A stretch of DNA of 64,000 nt from CAYSCZ01 sp964429655 (GTDB lineage: Bacteria > Bacteroidota > Bacteroidia > Cytophagales > Cyclobacteriaceae). The stretch's first letter is position 1. Every line of letters starts with the position of its first letter. Of this stretch, positions 7,149 to 16,229 are shown piece after piece. The translations under genes and the position numbers were made by a program. The notes under the pieces are model-generated. The model was not told where the DNA came from. It made no database searches and saw nothing but the letters and a program-made list of their open reading frames with translations. The stretch spans positions 79,838-143,837 of the forward strand of contig CAYSCZ010000001.1 in the NCBI GenBank assembly GCA_964429655.1. Reading direction: 5' to 3'.

Positions 7149-9242
7149 ATGAATGATTATATCAATGGGAAAATTGAATTTGTCAAAGGCATAGGCCCTC
7201 AAAAAGCGAAACTTTTAAATTCAGAGCTAAACATATTTACCCGTCAGGACCTGATCAATCATTTTCCTTTCAGATACGAGGACAGGACACGCATTTTTAA
7301 GATTGATGAAATTAATTCTGCATTGGATTTTGTACAGATTGAAGGAACAATTAGATACGTAGAGACAATTGGTATTGGTCCTAAGCAAAGATTAGTAGCT
7401 TATCTTCATGATGAAACTTCTGAAATAGAACTTATCTGGTTCAAAGGCATAAAGTGGATCAAGCCAAAGATTAAAACCGGCGAGAAGGTTATAGCTTTTG
7501 GAAAACCAACCTACTTCAATGGAGGCTATTCCATTGTACATCCTGAACTGAAAGGGAATAATGATAATAACCATCAAACCAACAAATCCCTCACCCCAAT
7601 TTATCCGGGGACTGAAACGCTAAAAAAAAAACACATTGACAGCAAGTCATTTTCTGAATGGCAATGGAACGTTCTAAAAGATGGCGCAAAGTATCTAAGG
7701 GAAACACTTCCGGGCGAAATCTTACAACAGCACAACCTCATTACTAAAAAAGAGGCAATGATAGCGATTCATTTCCCTAAGAATTATGAAATGTTACAAA
7801 AAGCCAGAACCCGCTTAAAGTTTGAAGAGCTGTTTTTTATCCAATTCTCCCTGCTAGGATTGAGAAAGGAACGCAAGGATGTTTTTAAAGGCATTTTCAT
7901 GAAAAGAACGGTGCTGCTAACCAGGTTTTATGAGCAATTTCTTCCTTTCGATCTTACAGATGCCCAGAAGAGAGTGATTAAGGAGATTTACAAAGATTTA
8001 AAGTCAGGGGAGCAGATGAACAGGCTTTTACAGGGTGACGTTGGTAGCGGAAAAACGATCGTGGCCTTTATATGTATGCTCATTAGCATTGATTGTGGGT
8101 ATCAATCAGCATTTATGGTACCCACAGAGATACTGGCTGAACAACATTATAATGGATTGAAAGAATTTTGCGACAAATTAGATTTAAAAATTGCGCTCTT
8201 GACTGGTTCTACGAATAAAGCTGATCGGGATAAAATCCATGATAGTCTGTTGAGTGGGTCTTTAAATATTATCGTAGGAACGCATGCGTTGATACAAGAT
8301 CATGTGAAATTTTGCAAACTTGGATTGGTAGTTATTGATGAACAGCATAGGTTTGGTGTGGCTCAAAGAGCTAAGCTTTGGAATAAAAAGCAACAATATT
8401 ACCCACACATCCTGGTAATGACAGCAACACCAATTCCAAGAACTTTAGGCATGACATTCTATGGAGACCTGGATGTCTCCGTAATCGATGAGCTACCACC
8501 TGGTCGGAAGTCTATTCAAACCGACCACATGTATGAAAGCAAAAGATTAAAATTATTCGGGTTTATTAAAGAACAAATAGAGCAAGGACGTCAGGCTTAT
8601 ATCATTTACCCCTTGATAGAAGAATCTGAAAAACTTGACTATAAAAATTTAATAGAAGGCTATGATTCGGTGGCAAAAGCTTTTCCAGACATTCCCATAA
8701 GCATCATTCATGGGCGGATGAAACCAAAAGATAAAGAATATGAGATGCAACGGTTTGTAAAAGGTGAAACTAAAATCATGGTTTCTACAACAGTTATCGA
8801 GGTTGGAGTGAATGTGCCCAATGCATCTTTAATGGTTATTGAAAACGCTGAAAGGTTTGGCTTGGCCCAATTGCATCAGCTTCGCGGAAGAGTGGGAAGG
8901 GGCTCATATCAATCCTATTGTATCTTAATGACAGACTACAAGATGAGTAAAGAATCAAAAGCGCGCATGGAAACAATGACCAGAACCAACAATGGATTCG
9001 AAATAGCGGATGAAGATTTAAAGCTCAGGGGCCCGGGAAACCTGATGGGTACGCAACAAAGTGGATTATTAAACCTGAAGATCGCAGACCTTGCTAAAGA
9101 TCATGACATTTTAAAATTAGCCAGAAGGGCAGCTCAGAATATTTATCAGGATGATCCAAAACTGGAATCGAAAGAAAATCAAATATTAAAACGGAACCTG
9201 AACTACAATAAAACAATTATAAATTGGAGTGATATCAGCTAA
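7149..9242 (+). CDS. recG: ATP-dependent DNA helicase RecG
   Basis: Branch-migrating helicase that remodels stalled forks and Holliday junctions. The 697-residue protein has the N-terminal wedge/OB domain (about 60-160), Walker A GDVGSGKT near residue 300, DEQH box VIDEQHRFG near 395, motif TATPIPRTLG, and helicase C-terminal motifs including STTVIEVGVNVPNA and QLRGRVGRG. The C-terminal region with DLKLRGPGNLMGTQQSG is typical of RecG. It follows gldD closely and may belong to the mutY operon. Confidence 0.97.
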   Translation: MNDYINGKIEFVKGIGPQKAKLLNSELNIFTRQDLINHFPFRYEDRTRIFKIDEINSALDFVQIEGTIRYVETIGIGPKQRLVAYLHDETSEIELIWFKGIKWIKPKIKTGEKVIAFGKPTYFNGGYSIVHPELKGNNDNNHQTNKSLTPIYPGTETLKKKHIDSKSFSEWQWNVLKDGAKYLRETLPGEILQQHNLITKKEAMIAIHFPKNYEMLQKARTRLKFEELFFIQFSLLGLRKERKDVFKGIFMKRTVLLTRFYEQFLPFDLTDAQKRVIKEIYKDLKSGEQMNRLLQGDVGSGKTIVAFICMLISIDCGYQSAFMVPTEILAEQHYNGLKEFCDKLDLKIALLTGSTNKADRDKIHDSLLSGSLNIIVGTHALIQDHVKFCKLGLVVIDEQHRFGVAQRAKLWNKKQQYYPHILVMTATPIPRTLGMTFYGDLDVSVIDELPPGRKSIQTDHMYESKRLKLFGFIKEQIEQGRQAYIIYPLIEESEKLDYKNLIEGYDSVAKAFPDIPISIIHGRMKPKDKEYEMQRFVKGETKIMVSTTVIEVGVNVPNASLMVIENAERFGLAQLHQLRGRVGRGSYQSYCILMTDYKMSKESKARMETMTRTNNGFEIADEDLKLRGPGNLMGTQQSGLLNLKIADLAKDHDILKLARRAAQNIYQDDPKLESKENQILKRNLNYNKTIINWSDIS

Positions 9243-9293
9243 TTTTAATTGTGATTATATTGTGCCCAAAGATGATATTGAATAATTCTTATA

Positions 9294-9770
9294 ATGAAAG
9301 AAGAATATATAAATCTGTTAGCTGATCAAATAAAAAAATTAGAGGATGAAAAATTTGATCTTGAAGCCTGGAAAAGTTCTGCCACATCCATCTTATCAAA
9401 AGTTTATGATAAATATGACCCAAAAGTAAAGCAAATAGAGCGGTTGAAGATTGATTACAGCAGTTGGATGCTTAGGGATTCGTCTTCAACATACAAACCT
9501 ATAGATTCTGCAAAAAAGCTTGGTCGCGAAATACTGGAATCCACCATAAATGAGATAAGAATATTTGGCCTTCCTGATCAAAGCAAAAGCATAATCCAGA
9601 ATATACTTGAATTGTTAAGTGACGAATTGAAAGGTTCCGACTTTAAAAAATTACAACAGATGGTGGAGGATAAAACAATTACAGAAAAACATGTATATGA
9701 GATAGTCAATAAATTAAATAAGAATAGTTTATCAAATTTGGTTACCAAAATATTAGGTGAACTAAGCTAA
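9294..9770 (+). CDS. Uncharacterised helical protein
   Basis: A 158-residue soluble protein I do not recognise. It is rich in charged residues and predicted to be almost entirely helical; residues 1-60 look able to form a coiled coil (QIKKLEDEKFDLEAWKSS). There is no signal peptide, membrane segment or cysteine pair. The N-terminal half contains a conserved-looking SSWMLRDSSSTYKP segment. It lies 51 bases after recG and 29 before a LiaF-like membrane gene on the same strand. The coding call rests on a full-length frame of normal codon use in a tight gene run. Confidence 0.7.
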   Translation: MKEEYINLLADQIKKLEDEKFDLEAWKSSATSILSKVYDKYDPKVKQIERLKIDYSSWMLRDSSSTYKPIDSAKKLGREILESTINEIRIFGLPDQSKSIIQNILELLSDELKGSDFKKLQQMVEDKTITEKHVYEIVNKLNKNSLSNLVTKILGELS

Positions 9771-9799
9771 GATAAAAGATTATTTGTTAAATTAATCAT

Positions 9800-10471
9800 A
9801 TGGATAAATACCGCAATAAAGCATTTGTTGGCATAATTCTAGTACTTATAGGAATTGTACTTTTATTAGATAATTTTGGCCTGCTTCCTTTCTTTTTACC
9901 CGATTATTTATTCACCTGGGAAGCCCTATTGATCTTGATTGGGCTGGTAAGCTTCTTGTCAGGAAGGATTACCCAGGCAATAATTTTAATACTTGTAGGT
10001 GTGGTATTCTTATTTACTGATTATCTGGACATTCGCTTCTGGGATCTTTGGCCAATCCTCCTGATAATTATTGGGGCATCTTTTTTTATCCGCTATAGAA
10101 AATCTAGTGATGTCGATTTTTCAGCGCTTAGTCAGGATGAATTGCTGGAAGACACTGCCGTCTTTGGAGGAACGAACAAAACTTTTAAAGCAGAAAATTT
10201 TAAAGGAGGAAAGATCACTGCATTATTTGGCGGTTCAAATATCGATTTGAGGAATTGTCAACTTGCGGTTGGAGTATCAAAGGTTGATGCATTGGTGGTT
10301 TTTAGCGGTTCAAAATTGTACCTGCCTGATACATGGAATGTCAAAATTAATGCCACACCTATTTTTGGAGGGATTGATGATAAAAGAGATAGTAATGCAG
10401 GGCAGGACGAATCAGGCACTTTAATAATAACCGGTTTAGTCTTGTTTGGAGGAATAGAAATTCTTTCCTGA
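9800..10471 (+). CDS. LiaF-like membrane protein (DUF5668-type N-terminus)
   Basis: A 223-residue protein with four short hydrophobic segments in residues 8-97 (FVGIILVLIGIVLLLDNFGLL; ALLILIGLVSFLSG; AIILILVGVVFLF; WPILLIIIGASFFI), then a soluble beta-rich domain with repeated glycine turns (TAVFGG, ITALFGGSNIDL, VLFGGIEI) like the LiaF C-terminal domain. In Firmicutes LiaF-like proteins restrain cell-envelope stress sensors; in Bacteroidota the role is not known. The usual kinase and regulator partners are not adjacent unless the kinase at 11.6 kb is one, which is speculative. Confidence 0.75.
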   Translation: MDKYRNKAFVGIILVLIGIVLLLDNFGLLPFFLPDYLFTWEALLILIGLVSFLSGRITQAIILILVGVVFLFTDYLDIRFWDLWPILLIIIGASFFIRYRKSSDVDFSALSQDELLEDTAVFGGTNKTFKAENFKGGKITALFGGSNIDLRNCQLAVGVSKVDALVVFSGSKLYLPDTWNVKINATPIFGGIDDKRDSNAGQDESGTLIITGLVLFGGIEILS

Positions 10472-10647
10472 CCCCGATTTTGATATTATCCCACCAATAA
10501 TTAATTCTGAAATAGCAGCCGGATATATTTTGATCAGTCACAATAAACACATGTAGTTTAATCTCAATTAATTAATACTTCATGTACAATTAACACCGAT
10601 GCAATTATTTATTATTTTTTTTGTGGTTGAATCAAACTTGTTTTATT

Positions 10648-11571
10648 ATGGGTATTAATCAGCAGCTAGTACTTAAATTTTTAATGGTTATTGCAGTATT
10701 GTTCTTTTATTCCTGTTCAGGAAAAAAAGAGAAAGAACCGGCAGTGGATGCCCGGTTGCTAAAGATTGATGGATCCAGTACAGTCTATCCGATCACAGCA
10801 GGAATTATCGAAAGGTATAAGCAAGAATTTGACAATCTTAGGTTTGACATTGCGGTATCAGGAACTGGTGGAGGGTTTAAGAAATTCATCCAGAAAGAGA
10901 CAGATATAAACAATGCTTCCAGGTTTATAAAAGATGCGGAAGAAGAGCTCTGTGAAAATAATGGAATTGCATACACTGAATATGAGATTGCTTATGATGG
11001 TATAGCCATTGTTATCAATCAGGAGAATGACTGGGTTGACAACCTTACGGTTGAAGAATTAACCAGCATCTGGGTTACCGATGGAGCAACGAATTGGTCC
11101 GATATCAAATCGGGATGGCCCGAAGAACCTATTAAACTTTACGGTCCTGGCGATGAATCCGGTACCCACGATTATTTTATAAGTGCAATTATACCAGATA
11201 CTTTATCCATGCGGGATGATTATGTTAAAAGTGAAAATGATAATTTATTAGTTACTGGCATTTCAAATAATAAGAATTCCCTTGGGTATTTTGGATTAGC
11301 TTATTTTGAAAAAAACAAAGATAAAATAAAACTTGTACCCATTGACAATGGAAATGGCCCTGTATTACCAACACCCGAAACAGTTGGTTCTGGAAAGTAT
11401 CAACCTTTAGCAAGACCACTGTTTATTTATGTGAATGATGATTTTGGAAATAGTGAAGACGGGAAAACGTTTATTAACTTCTATTTTCAAAATGCAGGTG
11501 AAATAGCAAATCGGGTTGGTTACGTGTCATTACCGCCTAATAATTATCAAAGTTATATGTCGTCCTTATAA
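10648..11571 (+). CDS. PstS-like phosphate-binding lipoprotein
   Basis: Periplasmic ligand-binding protein of the PstS family. The ATG at 10648 gives a lipoprotein signal ending FFYSC, which an upstream in-frame TTG at 10621 would only lengthen. Family signatures: IDGSSTVYPI, SGTGGGFKKF, NNASRFI, YDGIAIVIN, and YGPGDESGTHDYF, the residues that hold phosphate in PstS. About 307 residues. No pstC, pstA, pstB or phoU lies beside it. Instead the next gene, 18 bases on, is a membrane sensor kinase. That context suggests a ligand-presenting role for signalling rather than uptake, which is inference. The ligand could be another oxyanion. Confidence 0.85.
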   Translation: MGINQQLVLKFLMVIAVLFFYSCSGKKEKEPAVDARLLKIDGSSTVYPITAGIIERYKQEFDNLRFDIAVSGTGGGFKKFIQKETDINNASRFIKDAEEELCENNGIAYTEYEIAYDGIAIVINQENDWVDNLTVEELTSIWVTDGATNWSDIKSGWPEEPIKLYGPGDESGTHDYFISAIIPDTLSMRDDYVKSENDNLLVTGISNNKNSLGYFGLAYFEKNKDKIKLVPIDNGNGPVLPTPETVGSGKYQPLARPLFIYVNDDFGNSEDGKTFINFYFQNAGEIANRVGYVSLPPNNYQSYMSSL

Positions 11572-11589
11572 AATTCTCATAACACGAGT

Positions 11590-13722
11590 ATGAAGAACCT
11601 ATCTAAAACCTATATTCTGGCCCTCTCCATTATTGCATTGGTTATTACAGCGAGTCAATATTTAGTCCAGCGGTCAATTGCTACAAATAGTTATGACTCA
11701 AGGACGATAAATATATCAGGCAGGCAAAGCATGTTATCTCAAAGAATTTCTAAAGCAGCTTTGGCGTTAGAAAAAGCCGAAAACGAAGATGAATTTCAAT
11801 ACAGAAAAAATGAACTCCAGGATGCAGCAGACTTATGGGAAAAGTCACACAATGCACTTCAGTATGGAAGCGATGAAATGCAACTTGATGATGTAAATAA
11901 CTCAGAACAAACTTTTTTATATTTTCTTGATCTTGAGCCACACTATATTACCATCAAGGAAGCCATTAAGAATATTTCTGACTTAGACTATGAGGATAAA
12001 GACTCAAGGGCCTTCCGCAGAAGCATAGATAAGATTATGTCTAGTGAGGACGATTATCTTAGGTTAATGACTAACATTACCTTTGATTATGATAATGAAT
12101 CTGTTGAGCGACTAAATAAACTAGCCATCACTGAATACATTCTATATGCAATTGCCTTATTTCTACTTTTTATTGAAGCGATACTTATTTTCAGGCCGGC
12201 AATCAAACGAATCAATGATTACACACAAAAGCTGATCAAGCAGGAAGAGTCCATAAAAAAGGCACTGCAAGAAACACAAAAAGAGAAAGCCAAGGTTGAG
12301 TACTTAAATACTCAAGCGGAGACTGTTTTTACCAATGTGGATCAGGGTATATTTCTTATGGATGAACGATACAACATCAGTGACCTTCACTCCAAAGCGC
12401 TAGAAGAAATATTTGAGAAAAAAGATCTCTCCGGTACTAATTTCATATCCCTGCTAAGGCCCAGGCTTGTGCAAAGGGACCAGGAAGCATTAGAAATGTT
12501 TGTAAAGCATCTCTTCAATATGAATATTGAAGAGGATGTCCTGGAGGATCTTAACCCGGTAGAACAAGTCCAGATATTTTCTGATAATCAAGGAGAGGCG
12601 TCTATTCATTCAAGATATATTCGAATTCGATTTTCAAGAATTCGGGATAAAGAGAAGATATACAGTATTCTAGTCACTGTAACTGACGAAACTGTAGAAG
12701 TATTGATGAAAAAAGAAATCGAAGAAACCCAGGAAAGAAATAAAAGAGAGGCAGAACAGTTATTGAGTATATTGAAGGTTGAGCCTTTGGTGTTAAAAGA
12801 ATTTTTAGAGAACACAAAAGCAGCCCTGAACAATATCTCATTAAAATACGAAAATGATAAATCCCAGGATTTCAGAGAACTAATAAACTTTACATTCAAT
12901 ACAATTCACAATCTCAAAGGCAACGCTTTATTAATTGACCTACAATTATTGGCTGATAAATTTCATGATATAGAGGGTACCATCACTGAATTAAAGGATA
13001 AGCAGGAAATAGTCGGTAATAACTTCCTTAAAATATTGTATGAAATTAGTGAAGTAACATCCATTGTAAATAACATGCAGCGCATGTTTGTTAGAATTGC
13101 CGAAGTTAATAAGACAGTTTCAGAGGATGGCAGGGTTTCATCAAACCAGCTATTTGTTAATTCACTGGAAAAAGGGTTAAGAAGAATGAATGACGAAACC
13201 GGCAAGGATGTAAAACTTCAGTTCGCTGACAACGGTGTCTCAATTCCCGAAAGATTTAAATTATCTGTAAAAGATATCTCTATTCAGTTAATCAGAAATT
13301 CACTGGCTCATGGTATCGAAACTGCCGATGAGCGAAAAAAGGTGGGTAAGACTGCCTCTTCCACCATCTCAATTAATGTAAATGAAGATAAAGACAATTT
13401 ATATCTAACTTATCAGGATGATGGACAAGGACTTGACTTTGACAGAATAGGAAATAAAGCGCTTGAAAATAGAATCGTTACCGAAGAAGAATTATCATTA
13501 ATGTCCGACGATGATAAGGCATTGTTAATATTTAGTGATGGATTTAGTACTGCGAAAGTTGTTGATCAATATTCAGGAAGAGGTCAGGGTATGAGTTTGA
13601 TCAAACAAATAGTCGAAAAGTATAATGGCAAATTCACGGTTACTACCAAGAAAGGAAAGCAATTTAAAATTGATATTACATTACCACTTGAAACACAACC
13701 TCAATTAACTGAAGCTTTATAA
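11590..13722 (+). CDS. Membrane CheA-like sensor kinase with PilJ-type input and PAS domain
   Basis: A 710-residue sensor. Order: membrane segment (about 6-26), a PilJ/NarX-type extracytoplasmic domain (about 28-175) with the hallmark ISGRQSMLSQRISKAALAL, second membrane segment (about 183-200), coiled coil, PAS-like domain (about 245-370), a histidine phosphotransfer domain with phospho-acceptor His440 in HNLKGNALLID, and a CheA-type ATPase with N-box RNSLAHGIE (Asn570) and G-box SGRGQGMS near 663. There is no CheA dimerisation domain and no CheW-like C-terminus, so it is not expected to join a standard chemoreceptor array. Its stop overlaps the next start (TAATG), coupling it to the receiver gene. 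Confidence 0.85.
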   Translation: MKNLSKTYILALSIIALVITASQYLVQRSIATNSYDSRTINISGRQSMLSQRISKAALALEKAENEDEFQYRKNELQDAADLWEKSHNALQYGSDEMQLDDVNNSEQTFLYFLDLEPHYITIKEAIKNISDLDYEDKDSRAFRRSIDKIMSSEDDYLRLMTNITFDYDNESVERLNKLAITEYILYAIALFLLFIEAILIFRPAIKRINDYTQKLIKQEESIKKALQETQKEKAKVEYLNTQAETVFTNVDQGIFLMDERYNISDLHSKALEEIFEKKDLSGTNFISLLRPRLVQRDQEALEMFVKHLFNMNIEEDVLEDLNPVEQVQIFSDNQGEASIHSRYIRIRFSRIRDKEKIYSILVTVTDETVEVLMKKEIEETQERNKREAEQLLSILKVEPLVLKEFLENTKAALNNISLKYENDKSQDFRELINFTFNTIHNLKGNALLIDLQLLADKFHDIEGTITELKDKQEIVGNNFLKILYEISEVTSIVNNMQRMFVRIAEVNKTVSEDGRVSSNQLFVNSLEKGLRRMNDETGKDVKLQFADNGVSIPERFKLSVKDISIQLIRNSLAHGIETADERKKVGKTASSTISINVNEDKDNLYLTYQDDGQGLDFDRIGNKALENRIVTEEELSLMSDDDKALLIFSDGFSTAKVVDQYSGRGQGMSLIKQIVEKYNGKFTVTTKKGKQFKIDITLPLETQPQLTEAL

Positions 13723-14084
13723 TGAAATTATTAATTGTTGACGATTCCTCTATTATGAGGAGAACCATTGAAAAACATCTTAAGAATTATGATCTTGAGA
13801 TAATTGGTACCGCTAAAAATGGAGTGGAAGCCATTGAAATATTAAAAGAAAAGAAGCCAGATGTAGTCACACTGGATATCACTATGCCTGAAATGGATGG
13901 TTTGACATGCCTTGAGGAGATAATGAAAATTGCTCCGGAAACAAAAGTAATGATCATAACAGCTCTATCCGATAAGCTTACCGGCCTTAAAGCATTGGAT
14001 AAAGGTGCCGGTAGATGCCTTAACAAACCGGTGAATGAAGAAAATTTGAAGGATGCCTTTGATAAATTATTAAATAGAAATTAA
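13722..14084 (+). CDS. CheY-like single-domain response regulator
   Basis: A 120-residue stand-alone receiver domain. Acidic pair in VDDSS (residues 7-8), phospho-acceptor Asp52 in LDITMPEMDG, the switch Thr in MIITALS, and the conserved Lys in NKPV are all present, so it should be phosphorylated. There is no output domain: it must act by binding a partner or as a phosphate carrier. Its start overlaps the stop of the CheA-like kinase, which is therefore the likely donor. The next genes are a CheX-like phosphatase and a PP2C phosphatase. Confidence 0.92.
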   Translation: MKLLIVDDSSIMRRTIEKHLKNYDLEIIGTAKNGVEAIEILKEKKPDVVTLDITMPEMDGLTCLEEIMKIAPETKVMIITALSDKLTGLKALDKGAGRCLNKPVNEENLKDAFDKLLNRN

Positions 14085-14122
14085 AAAACATATCTTTATT
14101 AACGCATTAATTCAATAAACTC

Positions 14123-14587
14123 ATGGATAAAAAAGAAGAATTCGAAGCAACCTGTGCAGTATTTATCGACTCAGTCAATAATTACTTCACAGAGCTAACA
14201 AATAATCCCTCAAAAACAGGTGTTCCTTATTTGAAAGATCAAAATGAACTTTTACTTAATGATTATACTGGCATGATTGGTATCTCCGGAAGTAGAAAAG
14301 GGTTCATTTATATTTCAGGAAACAGGGGGTTATATACAGACCTAATTAAAAGATTTATTGGATTAGAAGAGGCCACAACAGAAGATATCTTAGATATGGC
14401 AGGTGAATTATCAAACGTTGTGGCGGGTAATTTGAGAGAAACTTATGGAAGCAATTTCATGATATCCGTTCCGATAGTATTTGAAGGAAGCCCTGACAAA
14501 CTAAAGTTTCCAAGTTCTGTAACACCATACGTAATTCCAATTGTTTGGAATGAACAAAAAGCAAACGTAGTTATTGGTTTGGAATAG
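14123..14587 (+). CDS. CheX/CheC-like phosphatase domain protein
   Basis: A 154-residue protein of the CheX fold. The segment DMAGELSNVVAGNLRE contains the E-x-x-N pair (Glu95, Asn98) that in CheX and CheC helps hydrolyse the phosphoryl group of CheY. Flanking beta strands (IGISGSRKGFIYISG; SVPIVFEG; VIPIVWNEQKANVVIGLE) fit the fold. It starts 38 bases after the receiver gene, so the natural reading is that it dephosphorylates that receiver. CheX proteins often dimerise; nothing visible rules that out here. Confidence 0.82.
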   Translation: MDKKEEFEATCAVFIDSVNNYFTELTNNPSKTGVPYLKDQNELLLNDYTGMIGISGSRKGFIYISGNRGLYTDLIKRFIGLEEATTEDILDMAGELSNVVAGNLRETYGSNFMISVPIVFEGSPDKLKFPSSVTPYVIPIVWNEQKANVVIGLE

Positions 14588-14664
14588 ATTTTCAAATCGA
14601 TATTTCTACATTAATTTGGTGGTAGTTATCTAATCTTTTAAAAACTTTTTATAACCAGCTGGAT

Positions 14665-15468
14665 ATGTTACCATCACTTATATCGGAATCAGGTAAGGAT
14701 AAAGGATTTAAAAGTAATTTACGGGATGAATCTTTGGTAAATTACTTTTCCTCTTTCCCGGAAGAAAGTCTAATAAAAAAATTCTTTAAGAATGCGTTTA
14801 TAATCAACCGGCCCATGAGTGGTGTCGGTGGAGATGGTTATTGGCTTTACTACGAAGAAGACGTAGGGTTGGTATATGTGATCGTTTATGATTGCATGGG
14901 ACATGGACGTCTGGCAAGTATTATGACCAGAATATACTTAAATGCTATTAAGGAAGTAGTAGAAACCAAAAAAGTAAGGGACCCAGCAGAAATACTTACT
15001 GAAATACATGCCACCATAGGTAGAAATTTTAAAGATAAACAAGACAAGCAAGTGGGAAGCGGGGCAGATATGGGTGTATTAAAATTTGACACTAATAATA
15101 GAAAAGTTTTGTTTGCTGGGGCTAAAATGGATCTGGTCCACATATCAGGCAACATGGTAAACCGAATAAAAGCAGATAAAAAGCAACTGGGTGTTTTATT
15201 CGACTACAAACATGATTACCACACCAATGATATTGCAATACCGGAAACCAAAACCTCAAATTTTTATTTGTTTAGTGATGGTGTTACGGATCTAATCGGT
15301 GGGCCGAATGATAAAAAACTAAAATTTTCAAACCTTCTTGAAATATTAAAAGGAGTCCAAAAATCACCAATAGAGGGTCAGAAACAAGCTATTGAAAAAG
15401 AATTCAATAATTGGGCAGGACATAACTCCCAGTTAGACGATCTTTTGATGATAGGCATCTCTTTTTGA
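14665..15468 (+). CDS. SpoIIE-type PP2C serine/threonine phosphatase
   Basis: A 267-residue phosphatase with almost only the catalytic domain. Metal-binding motifs are visible: SGVGGDGYW (Asp57), VYDCMGHG (Asp76), LFSDGVTD (about 203-210) and LDDLLMIG near the end. SpoIIE-like enzymes usually dephosphorylate STAS-domain anti-sigma antagonists. No GAF, PAS or receiver domain is fused, so input probably comes from a separate protein, perhaps the receiver two genes upstream. It is the last gene of the signalling cluster and stops one base before the convergent DUF427 gene. Confidence 0.88.
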   Translation: MLPSLISESGKDKGFKSNLRDESLVNYFSSFPEESLIKKFFKNAFIINRPMSGVGGDGYWLYYEEDVGLVYVIVYDCMGHGRLASIMTRIYLNAIKEVVETKKVRDPAEILTEIHATIGRNFKDKQDKQVGSGADMGVLKFDTNNRKVLFAGAKMDLVHISGNMVNRIKADKKQLGVLFDYKHDYHTNDIAIPETKTSNFYLFSDGVTDLIGGPNDKKLKFSNLLEILKGVQKSPIEGQKQAIEKEFNNWAGHNSQLDDLLMIGISF

Positions 15469-15469
15469 T

Positions 15470-15748
15470 TTATTTAATCTCGATTCTCCCATCAAAGGCT
15501 ACATGACCTTTGATATTTTGAGCCAGTGCACCAGGCGTTTTATACGTCCATGCGCCGTCCTTAATAATATTTTCGCCGATTTTTATGTTAAAATAAGTTG
15601 CTGCCCCTTTCCATTGGCAAATGGTTTTAGTATCACTATCAATAAAGTATTCCTTTCTTAATGATTCGAAGGGGAAATAATGATTACCTTCCACTTTTAT
15701 TACATTTTCACTTTCGGCTAATATTTCGCCATCCCAAATTGCTTTCAT
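15470..15748 (-). CDS. DUF427 domain protein
   Basis: A 92-residue protein matching the DUF427 fold: KAIWDGEILAES at the start, the FPFESLRKEYF segment, CQWKGAATYFNI, and the ending HVAFDGRIEI with its conserved Trp, Lys-Gly and FDGR-type features. The molecular role of the family is unknown; it is a small beta-rich soluble protein. It begins one base after the anti-sigma candidate gene ends, so it is probably the last gene of that operon. Confidence 0.85.
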   Translation of the reverse strand: MKAIWDGEILAESENVIKVEGNHYFPFESLRKEYFIDSDTKTICQWKGAATYFNIKIGENIIKDGAWTYKTPGALAQNIKGHVAFDGRIEIK

Positions 15749-15749
15749 A

Positions 15750-16229
15750 TTATAAAATAAGTTTTTTTACACTTAAATACCTGTCAATAAGATATAATAT
15801 CAGGAACCCATCGACCACCAAAAAAAATTGACCAACTTTTTTAAACCATTCTATACTGATTAATTGATTTAAGCTTTCGTAAATATTAAATCGGATCAGG
15901 TATGTCAATTCAGGATCGGATATGTTTTTAGAGGGTATTAATAAAACAACGGTAATTGAAATAATTGCCAGGGCAACTAATGAAATTACGGGAATGAAAT
16001 AAAAGTTATCATTTTTTAATAATGCTACCTTCTTTGAAACTTTTTCTTCAAATGATTCAGATACTTTTTTCAGCGGAACCTTTTCAAAGAACTGATCAGC
16101 TTTTTTAATTGAGGATAAAGTATTTTGTAAATTAAAATCTTCATTTATTTGCCGTCCTATACGTTCATTATCTGAATTGCTTAGAGTGCCTTCCAAATAA
16201 TCGAATAACTCTTGTTCAGAAATCTTCAT
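15750..16229 (-). CDS. Putative membrane anti-sigma factor
   Basis: A 159-residue protein directly downstream of an ECF sigma gene, its ATG overlapping the sigma stop (ATGA). The cytoplasmic N-terminus (MKISEQELFDYLEGTLS) resembles the helical sigma-binding part of Bacteroidota anti-sigma factors, but the zinc-binding His-Cys-Cys pattern of ZAS domains is absent. Two membrane segments lie at about 77-98 and 138-155. Overlapping arrangement with a sigma gene is the main evidence for the role; sequence alone would leave it uncharacterised. Confidence 0.6.
   Translation of the reverse strand: MKISEQELFDYLEGTLSNSDNERIGRQINEDFNLQNTLSSIKKADQFFEKVPLKKVSESFEEKVSKKVALLKNDNFYFIPVISLVALAIISITVVLLIPSKNISDPELTYLIRFNIYESLNQLISIEWFKKVGQFFLVVDGFLILYLIDRYLSVKKLIL

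Noticed and set aside
10648..11571. Phosphate ABC transporter operon
   Set aside because: Only the PstS-like binding protein is present; the next genes encode signalling proteins, not permease or ATPase subunits.
11590..14587. Standard chemotaxis operon
   Set aside because: The CheA-like kinase lacks the CheW-like and dimerisation domains and no CheW, CheR, CheB or methyl-accepting receptor gene is nearby; the resemblance is to parts, not to a full chemotaxis system.
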